DNA of 64,000 bases from Roseibium sp. HPY-6 (GCF_040530035.1 NZ_JBEWCD010000002.1:1116001-1180000); one strand, 5' to 3'. Counted from the first letter of the stretch, positions 36,133 through 45,460 are shown. The notes: generated by a model not told the origin, from the sequence alone. A program made the numbers and translations.

Positions 36133-36855
36133 TTACGGCTGACGGCGATCATAGTCCACGCGCCCATCCACGAGATGAATTCTTCGCTTCATCCGTGACG
36201 CCAGCTCCATATCGTGTGTGACGGCAACAACCGTTGTGTTTTGCCTTTTGACGATCGATTGCAGGCTGTCAAAAACCTGTTCGGTGGCCTTGGAATCCAG
36301 ACTTCCGGTCGGTTCATCGGCCAGGATAAGGTCCGGCGAATTGGCAAGCGCGCGCGCGACAGCGACACGTTGGCGCTGGCCGCCCGATAGCTGCGCCGGG
36401 CGGCGGTTGAGGTAATCTTCCAGGCCGAGATCGGCCAAGAGACCCTTTGCATGGTCAATCTGGCTCCTGACGGGAAGGGCACCGAGTTTCTGCATCGGGA
36501 TCAGGATGTTTTCAAGCGCCGTAAATTCCGGCAGCAGAAAGTGAAACTGAAAGACAAAGCCGATTTTCTGAAGTCGCAACTTGGCCAAATCGGCAGACGA
36601 AAGATCTGCGGTTCGGGTGCCTTCGATCAGCATGTCTCCAGCTGTCGGGCGGTCGAGCAATCCGAGCAGGTAGAGCAGGGACGATTTTCCGGAGCCGGAT
36701 GGGCCTGTGATCGCAACAAACTCTGCTTGTTCAATCTTGAAGTTGACGTCTTCAACGAGCGTGACCGGAACGACAGCGGGCAAAATTCTGGTCAGACCCT
36801 TGGCTTCCAGAAGACTACCGTCAGTTTCGCTTTGTAGCGCTGCGGCGGGAGTCAT
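36133..36855 (-). CDS. ABC exporter ATP-binding protein (MacB/LolD-type)
   Basis: A 240-residue ATPase with Walker [10 protein letters not shown], the [15 protein letters not shown] signature, Walker [15 protein letters not shown] and H-loop THDMEL. It powers a MacB/FtsX-type exporter. ATG at 36855 overlaps the permease stop as ATGA (4 bases), so the pair is translationally coupled. The longer open frame upstream, to 37068, lies inside the permease gene and is not coding. Order on the minus strand is adaptor, permease, ATPase. Confidence 0.9.
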   Translation of the reverse strand: MTPAAALQSETDGSLLEAKGLTRILPAVVPVTLVEDVNFKIEQAEFVAITGPSGSGKSSLLYLLGLLDRPTAGDMLIEGTRTADLSSADLAKLRLQKIGFVFQFHFLLPEFTALENILIPMQKLGALPVRSQIDHAKGLLADLGLEDYLNRRPAQLSGGQRQRVAVARALANSPDLILADEPTGSLDSKATEQVFDSLQSIVKRQNTTVVAVTHDMELASRMKRRIHLVDGRVDYDRRQP

Positions 36856-38087
36856 GTCGCGCCTCGAATGATGTCCACCGGGTTGAGCTTTGCCGCCTTT
36901 CTGGCAGGAATGAAACCCGCTACCGCCGAGGAAAACAAAGCCAAGGAACACGCAAGCACATAATGAAGATAGGAAAAGTGGATCGGAAGTCTGGTCATCT
37001 CGATGTCCGTTGTGACCTCGAATTTCACGGTGGCCAGATAACTCGACAAACCAAACCCGAGCAGACATCCGACAATCGCACCAAGAATGCCGATGACGAG
37101 ACCTTCCAGCACGAAAATCTGCTGGATGTCCCTTTCAGGAAACCCGAGGGACTTCAGGATCGCGATATCACGAGCCTTTTCGTGGACGATCGTGGACACA
37201 ATGTTGAAGATCCCGAACCCGGCAACAACGAGGATTGCGCCGACGACCGTGTACATGATGGCGTTGCGAACGACGAAAGCCTCCATGAGCCCTTCATTCG
37301 CTTCCTCCCAGGAAACTGCCTTGTAGCCCAACTGACGCTCTGCACGTGCTGCGATGGCATTCGCTTGTCCGATATCGGCAAGGCGGATGGAAATGCCATT
37401 GATAATATTGGGTTTTTCAAGCAGGATCTGAACGGCCTTGAGAGGTGCATAGGCGAGCCCTTCGTCGCTCGTCGTAACACCTGTGTGAAACAACCCGACA
37501 ATCTTGAACCGCTTTGCAATCCCGCCCGCAGACGTCAGAATAACGGTATCGCCCAGATCGGCACCGAGGCGGTCGGCGGCCTTGCGTCCGATCACCAGGC
37601 CGTTTGAAGTCGTATCGAGCGCTTTAAAACTCCCCAGTCGCATATCTTCGCTGATTTTGGAGACCGACAGTTCACGTCCGGGAACGACGCCAACAAGCGT
37701 CATGCCGATGTCCTGGCCGCTGTAGCGAAGAACCGCCTGACCACTCAGCCGTTGCGCGAATTCGCCCTGCACCCATTCGCGTAAGGAAGCTATTGCTTCG
37801 GTGGGGTTGCGAATGCCACGCAGATCCTCCAGCGGCCGCAATCCGTGAAACGCGACAGCATCGTAAAGCGCGGTTGCCGGTTGTTGGGCGGGCGCGCGCT
37901 GCTCATCCCGGATCTCCACATGCGGTATCGCCTCGATCAGCGTTGTCATGAAATCCCGCTGGGAACCCTCCATGAGGCTTGCCATCGCAACCGAAAAACC
38001 GACACCGAGCGCGACACCCAGCGTCGACACCACGGTTTGCCGCATCCGGTTGCGAACGTGCGTTGCAGCGATTTTCAGGAGCATCAT
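36852..38087 (-). CDS. FtsX-like ABC exporter permease
   Basis: A 411-residue permease with one N-terminal membrane helix (about 18-42), a large periplasmic domain (about 45-265), and three C-terminal helices (around 275-295, 320-350 and 370-395), the MacB/LolE FtsX topology. The family's HEKARDIAILKSLGFPERDI coupling helix is clear. It begins within the adaptor's stop (TGATG), so the three genes form a tight operon. The substrate (lipoprotein, peptide or drug) cannot be assigned. Confidence 0.88.
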   Translation of the reverse strand: MMLLKIAATHVRNRMRQTVVSTLGVALGVGFSVAMASLMEGSQRDFMTTLIEAIPHVEIRDEQRAPAQQPATALYDAVAFHGLRPLEDLRGIRNPTEAIASLREWVQGEFAQRLSGQAVLRYSGQDIGMTLVGVVPGRELSVSKISEDMRLGSFKALDTTSNGLVIGRKAADRLGADLGDTVILTSAGGIAKRFKIVGLFHTGVTTSDEGLAYAPLKAVQILLEKPNIINGISIRLADIGQANAIAARAERQLGYKAVSWEEANEGLMEAFVVRNAIMYTVVGAILVVAGFGIFNIVSTIVHEKARDIAILKSLGFPERDIQQIFVLEGLVIGILGAIVGCLLGFGLSSYLATVKFEVTTDIEMTRLPIHFSYLHYVLACSLALFSSAVAGFIPARKAAKLNPVDIIRGAT

Positions 38088-39103
38088 CAGCCCGAACCTC
38101 CGCTTACCGGTGCGACCTTGTCGCCCTCGGCAAGGTCCCCCCGGAATGGGAGCAGGACGCGGCTTTCTTCGCTCAACCCTTCAAGGACTTCGACCGATCT
38201 TGTTCCGCGAATGCCGGTCTTGACAGTGACAAAGGTTACGCGGTCCTGCTCGTCCAGTGCTTGAACGGTCGAACCGTCAAAGGCAGCCAGCGGCACCAGC
38301 AGCACATCGTCTTTTTCGTTTGTGACGATGTTGATCTCCGTTGTCATTCCGATCAGAAGAAGTGTGTCATCCGGCAGATCGAGATAGACACGGTAGTTTT
38401 TCAGGACCGGATCACCCTTGGGCGTGATGCGCGACACCGTTGCCGCGAGGTCCTCGTCCGGAAAGGCGTCTGATCGAATGAGTGCAAGCTGGCCTTTCGT
38501 CACCTTCGGAATGTCTTCTTCATTGACTTCCGCCACAAGCTGAAGCGGCGTGGGTTGTCCGATCCAGAACAGGATTTCACCCGGCTCGGGAACCTCCCCG
38601 ACAGAACCGTCCTGACGCAGAACGATGCCATCCATCGGTGCGGTGATCACATAGTCCCGCAGCCTTTCCTTCTGAGCGGCAATCATCGCATTCATGCGGA
38701 TCACCTCGTTTTGTGCCTTGTCGAAAACCTGCTGGCTGACAACGCGTCGCTCAAGAAGTTGAAAAGCGCGCTCCTGATCCGATTGTGCCAACGCCAGCCG
38801 CGCCTCAAGTTCTGCAAGCGTTGCCCGTGCATCACCGCTGTCCAGTTCCGCGATCTGGTCACCCTGCTTGACTTCCATGCCCTCGCAGCCGCAAAGCGAG
38901 ATAACGCGTTCGCGGATAATGCTCGTTACTTTTGCCCATCTGACCGGTTCCACAACAGCGGTTGCATACACAATCTCCGCGGCGCGTCCCTTGAAAGGCT
39001 GAGCGAATGTCGCTTCAGGTGGACGGGTTCCCCAAAAAACGAGTGCTGCAACACATGCAGCAAGAAAAAGAAAGAGAGCGGGATATCGAAGGGAACGCAT
39101 CAT
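38087..39103 (-). CDS. HlyD/MacA-type periplasmic adaptor
   Basis: A 338-residue periplasmic adaptor with an N-terminal membrane anchor (FLFLAACVAALVFWG), a coiled-coil hairpin (about 95-145; ARATLAELEARLALAQSDQE), a lipoyl-like domain (GCEGMEVKQGDQIAELDSGD and ITAPMDGIVLRQDGSVGEV) and a beta-barrel. It links the inner-membrane FtsX-type permease to an outer-membrane channel, which is not encoded here. Two consecutive ATGs (39103, 39100) are possible; an AGGTG-type site precedes them. It is the first gene of the exporter operon. Confidence 0.88.
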   Translation of the reverse strand: MMRSLRYPALFLFLAACVAALVFWGTRPPEATFAQPFKGRAAEIVYATAVVEPVRWAKVTSIIRERVISLCGCEGMEVKQGDQIAELDSGDARATLAELEARLALAQSDQERAFQLLERRVVSQQVFDKAQNEVIRMNAMIAAQKERLRDYVITAPMDGIVLRQDGSVGEVPEPGEILFWIGQPTPLQLVAEVNEEDIPKVTKGQLALIRSDAFPDEDLAATVSRITPKGDPVLKNYRVYLDLPDDTLLLIGMTTEINIVTNEKDDVLLVPLAAFDGSTVQALDEQDRVTFVTVKTGIRGTRSVEVLEGLSEESRVLLPFRGDLAEGDKVAPVSGGSG

Positions 39104-39197
39104 GCACCTGAGTGAGTTGCCCCAAGTTTAGACACTCGCGGTGCGGTATCCATGTCATGGATCAAAGACGACAAGGACGTTTGCGCATTTCGCCGGC

Positions 39198-39410
39198 TCA
39201 ATAGTGCGGCGGCTTGTCGATCTGGTGGGCGGGAAGAACCTGTTCTGCCAGTTCTTCTACCTGATCCGTCATCTGGGATACCAGCCGCGTCAGACGATCG
39301 ATTTGCTTGCCTTGCTCGACAACCATGGTGTTCAGATCATCGATCGTGCGGTTGGCATGAGCCAGATCGATTTCAAGCTGCTCGATCCGCGCCTCGTGAT
39401 CCTGTGTCAT
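39198..39410 (-). CDS. slyX: SlyX-like protein
   Basis: A 70-residue protein of the SlyX family: a short coiled coil (IEQLEIDLAHANRTIDDLNT) ending in the family's characteristic PPHY. Function is unclear. ATG at 39410 has AAAGGAA upstream. It lies upstream of the exporter operon on the same strand, with a 94-base gap. Confidence 0.85.
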   Translation of the reverse strand: MTQDHEARIEQLEIDLAHANRTIDDLNTMVVEQGKQIDRLTRLVSQMTDQVEELAEQVLPAHQIDKPPHY

Positions 39411-39577
39411 GGGAGTGTTCCTTTGCGTCTGCGGCAGCGGCAGGTATAGGCGCATTGCGTTTGAAGAACAATTCTATTCATCGCAACTCGGCGATGGGTT
39501 TAAACTGAAGTGTTGAGTGTTATATGAGCTTCGGGATCCTGGCAGGAGGTGCCGGGGCAAAAAACAGAGAGATCACC

Positions 39578-40282
39578 ATGAGCGTCCTGTCCGATTTCCC
39601 GATCACCAAGAAATGGCCTGCAGAACACCCCGACCGGCTTCAATTGTACTCGTTGCCGACACCGAACGGCATCAAGGTCTCGGCCATGCTGGAGGAGACC
39701 GGACTGCCGTATGAGGCACACAAGGTCGATTTTGGCACCAACGACCAGATGACACCGGAATTCCTCTCACTCAATCCGAACAACAAGATCCCCGCCATTG
39801 TCGACCCGGATGGACCCGGCGGCAAACCGCTGGCGCTTTGGGAATCGGGCGCGATCCTGATTTATCTTGCCGAGAAAACCGGACAATTCTTGCCCGAAGA
39901 TCCGGCCGAAAAATATCAGGCGATCCAGTGGGTCATGTGGCAAATGGGCGGCTTCGGACCCATGACCGGCCAGCTGGGTTTCTTTCACAAGTTTGCCGGC
40001 AGGGAGTATGAGGATCGCCGACCATTCGAACGCTACCGGGATGAGGTTAAACGGCTCCTGAAAGTCCTCGACGGACAGCTCGACGGCCGCACTTTCATCA
40101 TGGGGGACGACTACACGATCGCCGACATCACATCCTGGACCTGGGCCCGAAACATCAACGGCTTCTATGAAGCTGCGGATGTTGTCGGTTATCACGATTT
40201 CAAGAATGTGGTGCGTTGGGTCGACACGTGCATGGCGCGGCCTGCAAGCCAGAAGGCAATCAATATCCCTGCACGGGACTAG
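39578..40282 (+). CDS. Glutathione S-transferase (YghU/nu-class-like)
   Basis: A 234-residue thioredoxin-fold plus helical-domain GST. It shows YSLPTPNGIKVSAMLEETGL, the substrate-side SLNPNNKIPAIVDPDGPGG, ALWESGAILIYLAEKTG and MGGFGPMTGQLGFFHKFAG, close to the YghU/YfcG disulphide-reductase (nu) class. It reduces organic hydroperoxides or disulphides with glutathione. ATG at 39578 has GAGAG 6 bases before it; a longer frame begins at 39524. It is followed by strong hairpins. Confidence 0.87.
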   Translation: MSVLSDFPITKKWPAEHPDRLQLYSLPTPNGIKVSAMLEETGLPYEAHKVDFGTNDQMTPEFLSLNPNNKIPAIVDPDGPGGKPLALWESGAILIYLAEKTGQFLPEDPAEKYQAIQWVMWQMGGFGPMTGQLGFFHKFAGREYEDRRPFERYRDEVKRLLKVLDGQLDGRTFIMGDDYTIADITSWTWARNINGFYEAADVVGYHDFKNVVRWVDTCMARPASQKAINIPARD

Positions 40283-40294
40283 TTCTTGACGTAA

Positions 40295-40361
40295 CGCCGC
40301 GCGGTTCTCTGCAATACTAGAAATTTAATCGCGCGGCGGTGTCCGAGATATGCCTCGGACA
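40295..40361 (+). terminator. Paired hairpins downstream of the GST gene
   Basis: CGCCGCGCG (40295-40303) pairs with CGCGCGGCG (40330-40338) around a 26-base loop, and right after it TGTCCGAG (40340-40347) pairs with CTCGGACA (40354-40361) around a 6-base loop, followed by a pyrimidine-rich TTTCCTTTCCTTTTTG. The second is a good terminator for the GST gene. The first may form a larger structured RNA end. Confidence 0.6.
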
Positions 40362-40414
40362 TCGATTGTTTCCTTTCCTTTTTGCCATGCAAGCGAAAAC
40401 GATCGACCAGAACA

Positions 40415-41008
40415 CTAGCCGAGCTCGTTTTTCAAACGCTCAACGATCCGGTCGATAAGAGAGTCGTCGTCATACATTGCCTCTCGATCACGACCGCGCG
40501 AACGGAACTTCTTATCGCGCGCGTTGATTATTCGTTCGCGCAAATGATCGCCAACTGCAACGACATCGTCCGGTTTTGACATGTGCGGCAACCACATGAT
40601 GTCCCATTTGTCCTGTGAGACGCCAAGCGTAACATCGACTTCTTCATGCGACAGCACATGGCGTCGATCGATCGGAATGTCATAGGTCTCCGCATACTCG
40701 GCAACCATTTCAACGAAGACGTCCAGTTGTCCCTCAGTCATGGGAAATTTGCCTTGCCGGAATGGTCTTTCTTTCGCCCCTTCCATGCAGCACATTGCAA
40801 GGCCGATAGATCCCGTGTTTTTCGCACGAACATGTGCGGCGTAGTCACCATCGTTGACATCGTTGTTGGCTTCCGGCCGCCGTTTGCATAGCCGCCGCGT
40901 GCCGTCACCTTCCACGACTTCATGATATTTTTCGAAGTCGCTGGCGGACATTTCGTATTTTCCAGCTGTCCAATGCATCACAATTCTTTGTGGTTTTGAA
41001 ACTGCCAT
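40415..41008 (-). CDS. N-acetylmuramoyl-L-alanine amidase-like (endolysin-type) protein
   Basis: A 197-residue protein of the Amidase_2/T7 lysozyme fold. It has the zinc-His strand IVMHWTAG, YAAHVRAKNTGSIGLAMCC and the later RHVLSHEEV with a second His; the third ligand is likely in KWDIMWLP. There is no signal peptide, so it looks like a phage-type endolysin or a stand-alone phage relic rather than an exported wall enzyme. GGGGG lies 7 bases before ATG 41008. The AT-richer upstream DNA and lack of phage neighbours suggest transfer. Confidence 0.75.
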   Translation of the reverse strand: MAVSKPQRIVMHWTAGKYEMSASDFEKYHEVVEGDGTRRLCKRRPEANNDVNDGDYAAHVRAKNTGSIGLAMCCMEGAKERPFRQGKFPMTEGQLDVFVEMVAEYAETYDIPIDRRHVLSHEEVDVTLGVSQDKWDIMWLPHMSKPDDVVAVGDHLRERIINARDKKFRSRGRDREAMYDDDSLIDRIVERLKNELG

Positions 41009-41517
41009 TAAACGTCCCCCAAATAGATCCTTGTAGAAACAACTACTAAAAGTAGCATAAACTCCAGGTTGAGCAAGTTTATACTTCTAAAAATTCGAAA
41101 TCAGTTTCGTATGGTAAAAAGTGACGCAGATGCGGTACAGTTTCGAGGTTGAAATCGCCAATCAAAGATTTGTTGGCGGAAATTGTCTACATCATATGCG
41201 TAAATTATAGATCGCAATTGGATTAATGGTGCGACGAGCGAATGGAATAACCATCGGTGAAAAACGGCGATACTGGTCGAAGATCTTTTGGTTAAATCTT
41301 GTCTGGGGGCTCTCTCTTTCAATAGCACCAAAACCCGGGTGATTGGTCAAATTGTCGAAGAGAGGCAACCCATCTCGGAATACGGCTTGGGAGGCGTTCG
41401 TCACAGCCAAACTGCTTTTCGATCCCGGGAACAATCGGTTGTGTTTCACGAACACAGAAGGCCGGTTTCTTCCAGTCAACCACAATGCCGCCGTCTTTCA
41501 CGAGCACCGATGGGCCC
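41009..41517. other. AT-rich intergenic stretch
   Basis: About 510 bases, clearly richer in A+T than the surroundings (for instance around 41040-41260). The open frames found here have no ribosome sites, no family likeness and no codon pattern like neighbours. No tRNA, attachment-site repeat or terminator was recognised. With the adjacent endolysin-like gene it may be a remnant of transferred DNA. Confidence 0.55.
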
Positions 41518-42030
41518 ATGGCTTTTGAATACAGACGACTGGACGCAGACGACGCTGCGCAATGGCAGGAGCTCCGGCTCGAAGGCGCTCGCGACTTTCC
41601 GCTCGGGTTTCTGGTGACGCTGCAAGAGACAGAGATGACGAGCCTGGAGCGCGCTGGCGAGATTCTCAAAGCGGGCGGCCAACGTGGTGTTTTCGAACAG
41701 GACAAGCTGGTCGGGTTTTGCGGGTTTCGGCGCGCGTTATTGCAGCGTATGCGCCACCGCGCTGAACTGGGTCCGTTTTTCGTCACGTCAGGATATCAGG
41801 GAACGGGTGCCGCCAGTCAAATGATGTCCGGCGTTATCGAGGAAGCACGGTCAGTAGGGGTCGAGCAACTGGAACTCTTTGTCGATACGCAAAACGCCCG
41901 GGCAATCCGGTTTTATGAGCGCTATGGCTTCGAGCGCGCCGCAACCTACCGCGACAGCGTGCGGATCGATGGGGTCTCGCATGACGACTACTTCATGACG
42001 CTGCGGCTTGCTGGTCAGGATGTGACATAG
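41518..42030 (+). CDS. GNAT-family acetyltransferase
   Basis: A 170-residue acetyl-CoA-dependent acetyltransferase. It opens YRRLDADDAAQWQELRLEG; the acetyl-CoA-binding motif A is SGYQGTGAASQMMSGVIEEA and motif B is VDTQNARAIRFYERYGFERA. The substrate is unknown. ATG at 41518 is the first plausible start; a longer frame starts at 41485. It converges on the HTTM gene with 6 bases between the stops. Confidence 0.85.
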   Translation: MAFEYRRLDADDAAQWQELRLEGARDFPLGFLVTLQETEMTSLERAGEILKAGGQRGVFEQDKLVGFCGFRRALLQRMRHRAELGPFFVTSGYQGTGAASQMMSGVIEEARSVGVEQLELFVDTQNARAIRFYERYGFERAATYRDSVRIDGVSHDDYFMTLRLAGQDVT

Positions 42031-42036
42031 GCTGCT

Positions 42037-43848
42037 CTAGGCGTGGCAGTCATGGGTCCACACTTGCCGCGTCTCGATATTTTTTGTCTCGCCGGGCGGG
42101 GGCGTGCGCTCAATCTGAAAAAAGATGACGAAGTTTGACAAGCCGGCTCGCTCTGCGGCATTCGCTGTCCAGTCCCGGCACAGAAAACGAGCGTAGTTCA
42201 GAGCGAGCACCTGCGTCCTGTCCTCGTAAGTCTGGTCTTCCAGATTGGAGAGAAACTTACGCCATCGGTAGTTCGCGTAGGTAAGTGAAACGACATCCGG
42301 CTTGTTGAAATCCGCAAGTCCGATGTTGCCAGTGTAGACATCCACCATCGTCCCGTCGGTAAGTTCTCCTTCAATGACAGGCCACGGACTGGTCATCTCA
42401 GGATAGGGCGCGAACATGGTCCAGTTCTGATAAAGGCCTAATGCCTGGCGCACTGCAACGAACTGATTTGGAAGCGACACGCCGAGTGCTGGCAGCGTCG
42501 ACACATTCTGCATCGTTACAAAGAAAAGAGACAGTGCGGCAACGATCTGCGTCATCGCGCCATAGCGGGGTGGCGTTTTTTGCCAGGGAAGGCAAAAAGC
42601 GGTAACGCGCGAGAAAAGGGAGCGGTTCCGCCCGACCCAATCGTAGAATGTGTTTCCGCCCTTTTGTAGAAATGGGCGTCTCATAAACCAGCCTAACGGC
42701 CAGAAGAAAGGCGCAGCCGACACAAGCCTGCCGAGTGCTTCAAACTTGTAAAAGCGCTCGTCGCCGATTGTCAGGACCCATGAGTTCCTGGCCTCGAGCT
42801 CTTTGCCGATTTCTGGCTCGTCCTGTGCCGGACGGACTGGCGTTTTTGCAAGAAACAGGAAGACTTTCAGCAAGTTGCATGTCTTTTCACAAAAATCGCA
42901 ACCACGGTCGAACCAGATGGCAACCGGTGCGCGCGCGCGGCCTGGCAAAAGTTCCGCGATTTTGTCCCACATCCAGGCCGGCATGAATAACAAGTTCATG
43001 GTGATCGAGATGTATGGGAAGAATCCGATCTCGAGAAAGAGCGCGAAAGCAACATGCATGCTGATAAAGGCCAGCATGAAGACCGTGCGGAATGTCCGGT
43101 GAAAAACAGGAGAAAAAATGAGGATCGGCCCGATCAGTTCCAGAAGGTAGACGTAGTAGGTCAGTCCCGTCATGAGGTCTTGGAATTGGCGGAACCAGAG
43201 CGCAAACGGCGTGACCAGATAGTCTAGCTGGAGCGCGTAATATACCGCTGTGCCTTCGCTAACCCAGATGGGGTGGGTTTTCAGGAGGGCGCTGAAGAAA
43301 TACATCGACATGCCCTGTATCAACAGAGCTGTCGTCGCGATGGAAAAATACGCGTTTGCGGGAAACGGGTTCGATCGTGTCAAGGCTGCGTCGACCGAAT
43401 AACGTGCGCCGAGTGGCAGGAGCATTGCCCAGAACAACAACAGGAGCGCCAGATTGTCTTCACCGGACAGGATGAATGTGTTTCGGTTTTGAAGCGACAG
43501 CAGCAACGCCCAAGAGAGCACGGTCATCACGCGCGTGCGCCAGCCAAACATGAGGGCAACAGCGACAAGTCCGGCCAGGATAAACAGAATGGCCTGGAAC
43601 CAAGCCGATCCGTTTGCCAGATGAAAAGACCAGGTGGTGGCATAAAGATGCTCGATTTGAACGGCCCGCGGCATCACGCCAAAGTCGGTGTAATGAGCGA
43701 CGAGATCACGCGCCCGCATGCCGAGATCGATGAGAATCCAAATACTGAGCAGGACGCGGAACAAAGCCAGCGTACGAAGGTCTATCCCAAAAACCGTCCG
43801 AAAGGACGCCAATCTAACCGCCAAGTGATCCACCGCTGCTGGCGACAA
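42037..43848 (-). CDS. HTTM membrane protein fused to a DCC1-type thiol domain
   Basis: A 603-residue protein. The N-terminal HTTM region (about 20-310) has multiple membrane helices and resembles the membrane part of vitamin K-dependent gamma-carboxylase. A DUF393/DCC1-like domain follows (about 330-440), with the FDRGCDFCEKTC motif whose C-x-x-C is typical of thiol-disulphide enzymes, then a further helix and a soluble tail (about 470-603). Such HTTM-DCC1 fusions occur in varied bacteria and lack a known substrate. The start is uncertain: TTG at 43848 or GTG at 43833. It is divergent from the next small gene. Confidence 0.82.
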   Translation of the reverse strand: MSPAAVDHLAVRLASFRTVFGIDLRTLALFRVLLSIWILIDLGMRARDLVAHYTDFGVMPRAVQIEHLYATTWSFHLANGSAWFQAILFILAGLVAVALMFGWRTRVMTVLSWALLLSLQNRNTFILSGEDNLALLLLFWAMLLPLGARYSVDAALTRSNPFPANAYFSIATTALLIQGMSMYFFSALLKTHPIWVSEGTAVYYALQLDYLVTPFALWFRQFQDLMTGLTYYVYLLELIGPILIFSPVFHRTFRTVFMLAFISMHVAFALFLEIGFFPYISITMNLLFMPAWMWDKIAELLPGRARAPVAIWFDRGCDFCEKTCNLLKVFLFLAKTPVRPAQDEPEIGKELEARNSWVLTIGDERFYKFEALGRLVSAAPFFWPLGWFMRRPFLQKGGNTFYDWVGRNRSLFSRVTAFCLPWQKTPPRYGAMTQIVAALSLFFVTMQNVSTLPALGVSLPNQFVAVRQALGLYQNWTMFAPYPEMTSPWPVIEGELTDGTMVDVYTGNIGLADFNKPDVVSLTYANYRWRKFLSNLEDQTYEDRTQVLALNYARFLCRDWTANAAERAGLSNFVIFFQIERTPPPGETKNIETRQVWTHDCHA

Positions 43849-43960
43849 ACGTCATACCAGGATCTTGAATTCCTCACGAGCATAGCGACCTATCGTAAAG
43901 ATTTTGATCAAGCCGGCAGGCGCTTTCGGTGATGCACGGCTGCGATGGTCGGAGGGCGAA

Positions 43961-44368
43961 ATGACTTTTGGTCAAGCAGGTTGGGTGAAGGTGCTGTCGG
44001 CTGCAATTTTTCTGTTATTCGCGGCTTTGTTTACCGCGTCTTCGGTCACCAGTAGCAGCTTGTCGCTTCCGTCGGTCTCTTATGGAACAGTCTATGCAGA
44101 GAATATTCCGCAGCGCGTGGTGCCGTTGGTTGTCCAGAGCGTTTGCGTTGAAGCTCCGGCCGACAAAACGATCAGCAATGGACTTCAAAAAGATGATTGG
44201 CCGCTGGAGCCCACCCCTGAATATCAAAGTCCATATACCGGCCGGGCTTTGGGTCGTCTTGGTCCACCGAAAAGCGAATGGATTGAGGCTGCATCAGCTG
44301 GAGTCGTAGCCACTGCGGTCAGCCTGACTGTGATGTTCAGTGCGGGTGTCCGGATAAACTGGGCCTGA
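43961..44368 (+). CDS. Small exported or membrane protein of unknown function
   Basis: A 135-residue protein with an N-terminal membrane/signal-like helix (VLSAAIFLLFAALFTASSV) and a second hydrophobic stretch near the C-terminus (EAASAGVVATAVSLTVMFSA). No family recognised. ATG at 43961 has GGAGGG immediately upstream. It is divergent from the HTTM-DCC1 gene and may share its control. Confidence 0.6.
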   Translation: MTFGQAGWVKVLSAAIFLLFAALFTASSVTSSSLSLPSVSYGTVYAENIPQRVVPLVVQSVCVEAPADKTISNGLQKDDWPLEPTPEYQSPYTGRALGRLGPPKSEWIEAASAGVVATAVSLTVMFSAGVRINWA

Positions 44369-44389
44369 TTTTCGCCTGTTGATGCGCGC

Positions 44390-45262
44390 CTAAATCAAGG
44401 CGATCAGACGCCTCAACGCCGGCTGGTCGAGCAAGTTTGCAGCTCCTGCCGCATCGATCCATTGGCGCTCCCTGTGGCTCTCTTCCCAGTCATCGCCAGG
44501 TAGAACACGGGTCACTTCCATGGCATAGACCTCAACGTTGCAGATCGCACCCCACTTCTCATAAGTGTATGAACCAAGGGGCTTTTCGCGGATCAAACCC
44601 TCTACCCCGGCTTCTTCGCTTGCTTCGATCATTGCAGATCTGGCCGGGCTGAAACCGGGTTCGACGATCCCTTTCGGCACGACCCAGTGGCGTCCGCTGC
44701 TGGATCTGACAATCAGGATTTCAACACTCCTTTCCGTCCGGCGAAACGGAATGACGGCTGACTGCGTGTAGTAATATGCGGGGCGCAGCCGCAACTCTGG
44801 CCCGTCCGGTGAAGGAAAAGGAAAGTGGTCCGGAAGTTCCCGTGGATCGATACGGTGCCTCAGGCTTGCCTTTCCGTTCTCTAGGGAAAGGACGATCAAC
44901 ACGCCTGACCGGGTCTCAATCTGCAAGCGGAGGTGATTGGCGAGCGACTGAACGGTCTTGGACGGGGCAACAAGCAACACCCTCTTTGCTTCCGGCAGGC
45001 TCGCCAAGGTCCCCTTCGTCAGCGGGTCTGATGTGGCAATGTCCTGAGCGGTCCACCCGCCTGCCTTAAGCGCTTTTTCGGCGGTTGCCAGTGATCTTTC
45101 GCCGGAAGCTGACAGCACCTTGTCCGGCCGCAGGCTGTGTCGGCCCATCCAGGCACCGACTTTCTGTGCACGGCGCTTGCCTTTGGTGCGAAGCGGCCGC
45201 TCTCGCGCGGGTCCTGTCCAAGACCGGTCGGCTGCACCTGCACACAGCATCAGGAGTTCCAT
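44390..45262 (-). CDS. SixA-like/Nudix fusion protein
   Basis: A 290-residue fusion. The N-terminal half (about 1-140) looks like a SixA-type histidine phosphatase: RPLRTKGKRRAQKVGAWMG, SASGERSLATAEKALK. But the catalytic RHG position reads LCAGAA, and the later GHNP position reads VAPS, so both catalytic His appear lost. The C-terminal half (about 155-290) is a Nudix domain with WVVPKGIVEPGF and MIEASEEAGVEG; the Nudix box keeps Glu-x-x-Glu-Glu but has Phe and Ile where Glu and Arg are usual. Mycobacterial MutT1 has the two domains in the opposite order. ATG at 45262 has GGAGG 5 bases before. Confidence 0.75.
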   Translation of the reverse strand: MELLMLCAGAADRSWTGPARERPLRTKGKRRAQKVGAWMGRHSLRPDKVLSASGERSLATAEKALKAGGWTAQDIATSDPLTKGTLASLPEAKRVLLVAPSKTVQSLANHLRLQIETRSGVLIVLSLENGKASLRHRIDPRELPDHFPFPSPDGPELRLRPAYYYTQSAVIPFRRTERSVEILIVRSSSGRHWVVPKGIVEPGFSPARSAMIEASEEAGVEGLIREKPLGSYTYEKWGAICNVEVYAMEVTRVLPGDDWEESHRERQWIDAAGAANLLDQPALRRLIALI

Positions 45263-45460
45263 GAAGCCTCCCAAAAGGCTCGTTATCATGTCGAGCACTA
45301 AAAGGGTTCGCGTCAATCATATGTCCTCGGCAAGCGCGTGTCATGGCCGCCAGCTGGCAACCGCTCAAAAAAAAATGACGCTTCATGTCCACCGCAGCTC
45401 GTCCCGTTCGTCATGTCAATGAAGGCGCTGTTGCCTTTCAGTGATTTGAAGGAGAAAGAC

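Noticed and set aside
36856..37068. N-terminal extension of the ABC ATPase frame
   Set aside because: It lies inside the permease gene; the ATGA overlap at 36852-36855 marks the true start.
40415..41517. A prophage or genomic island around the amidase gene
   Set aside because: No integrase, structural phage gene, tRNA or direct-repeat attachment site was found; only the lone amidase and AT-rich DNA support it.
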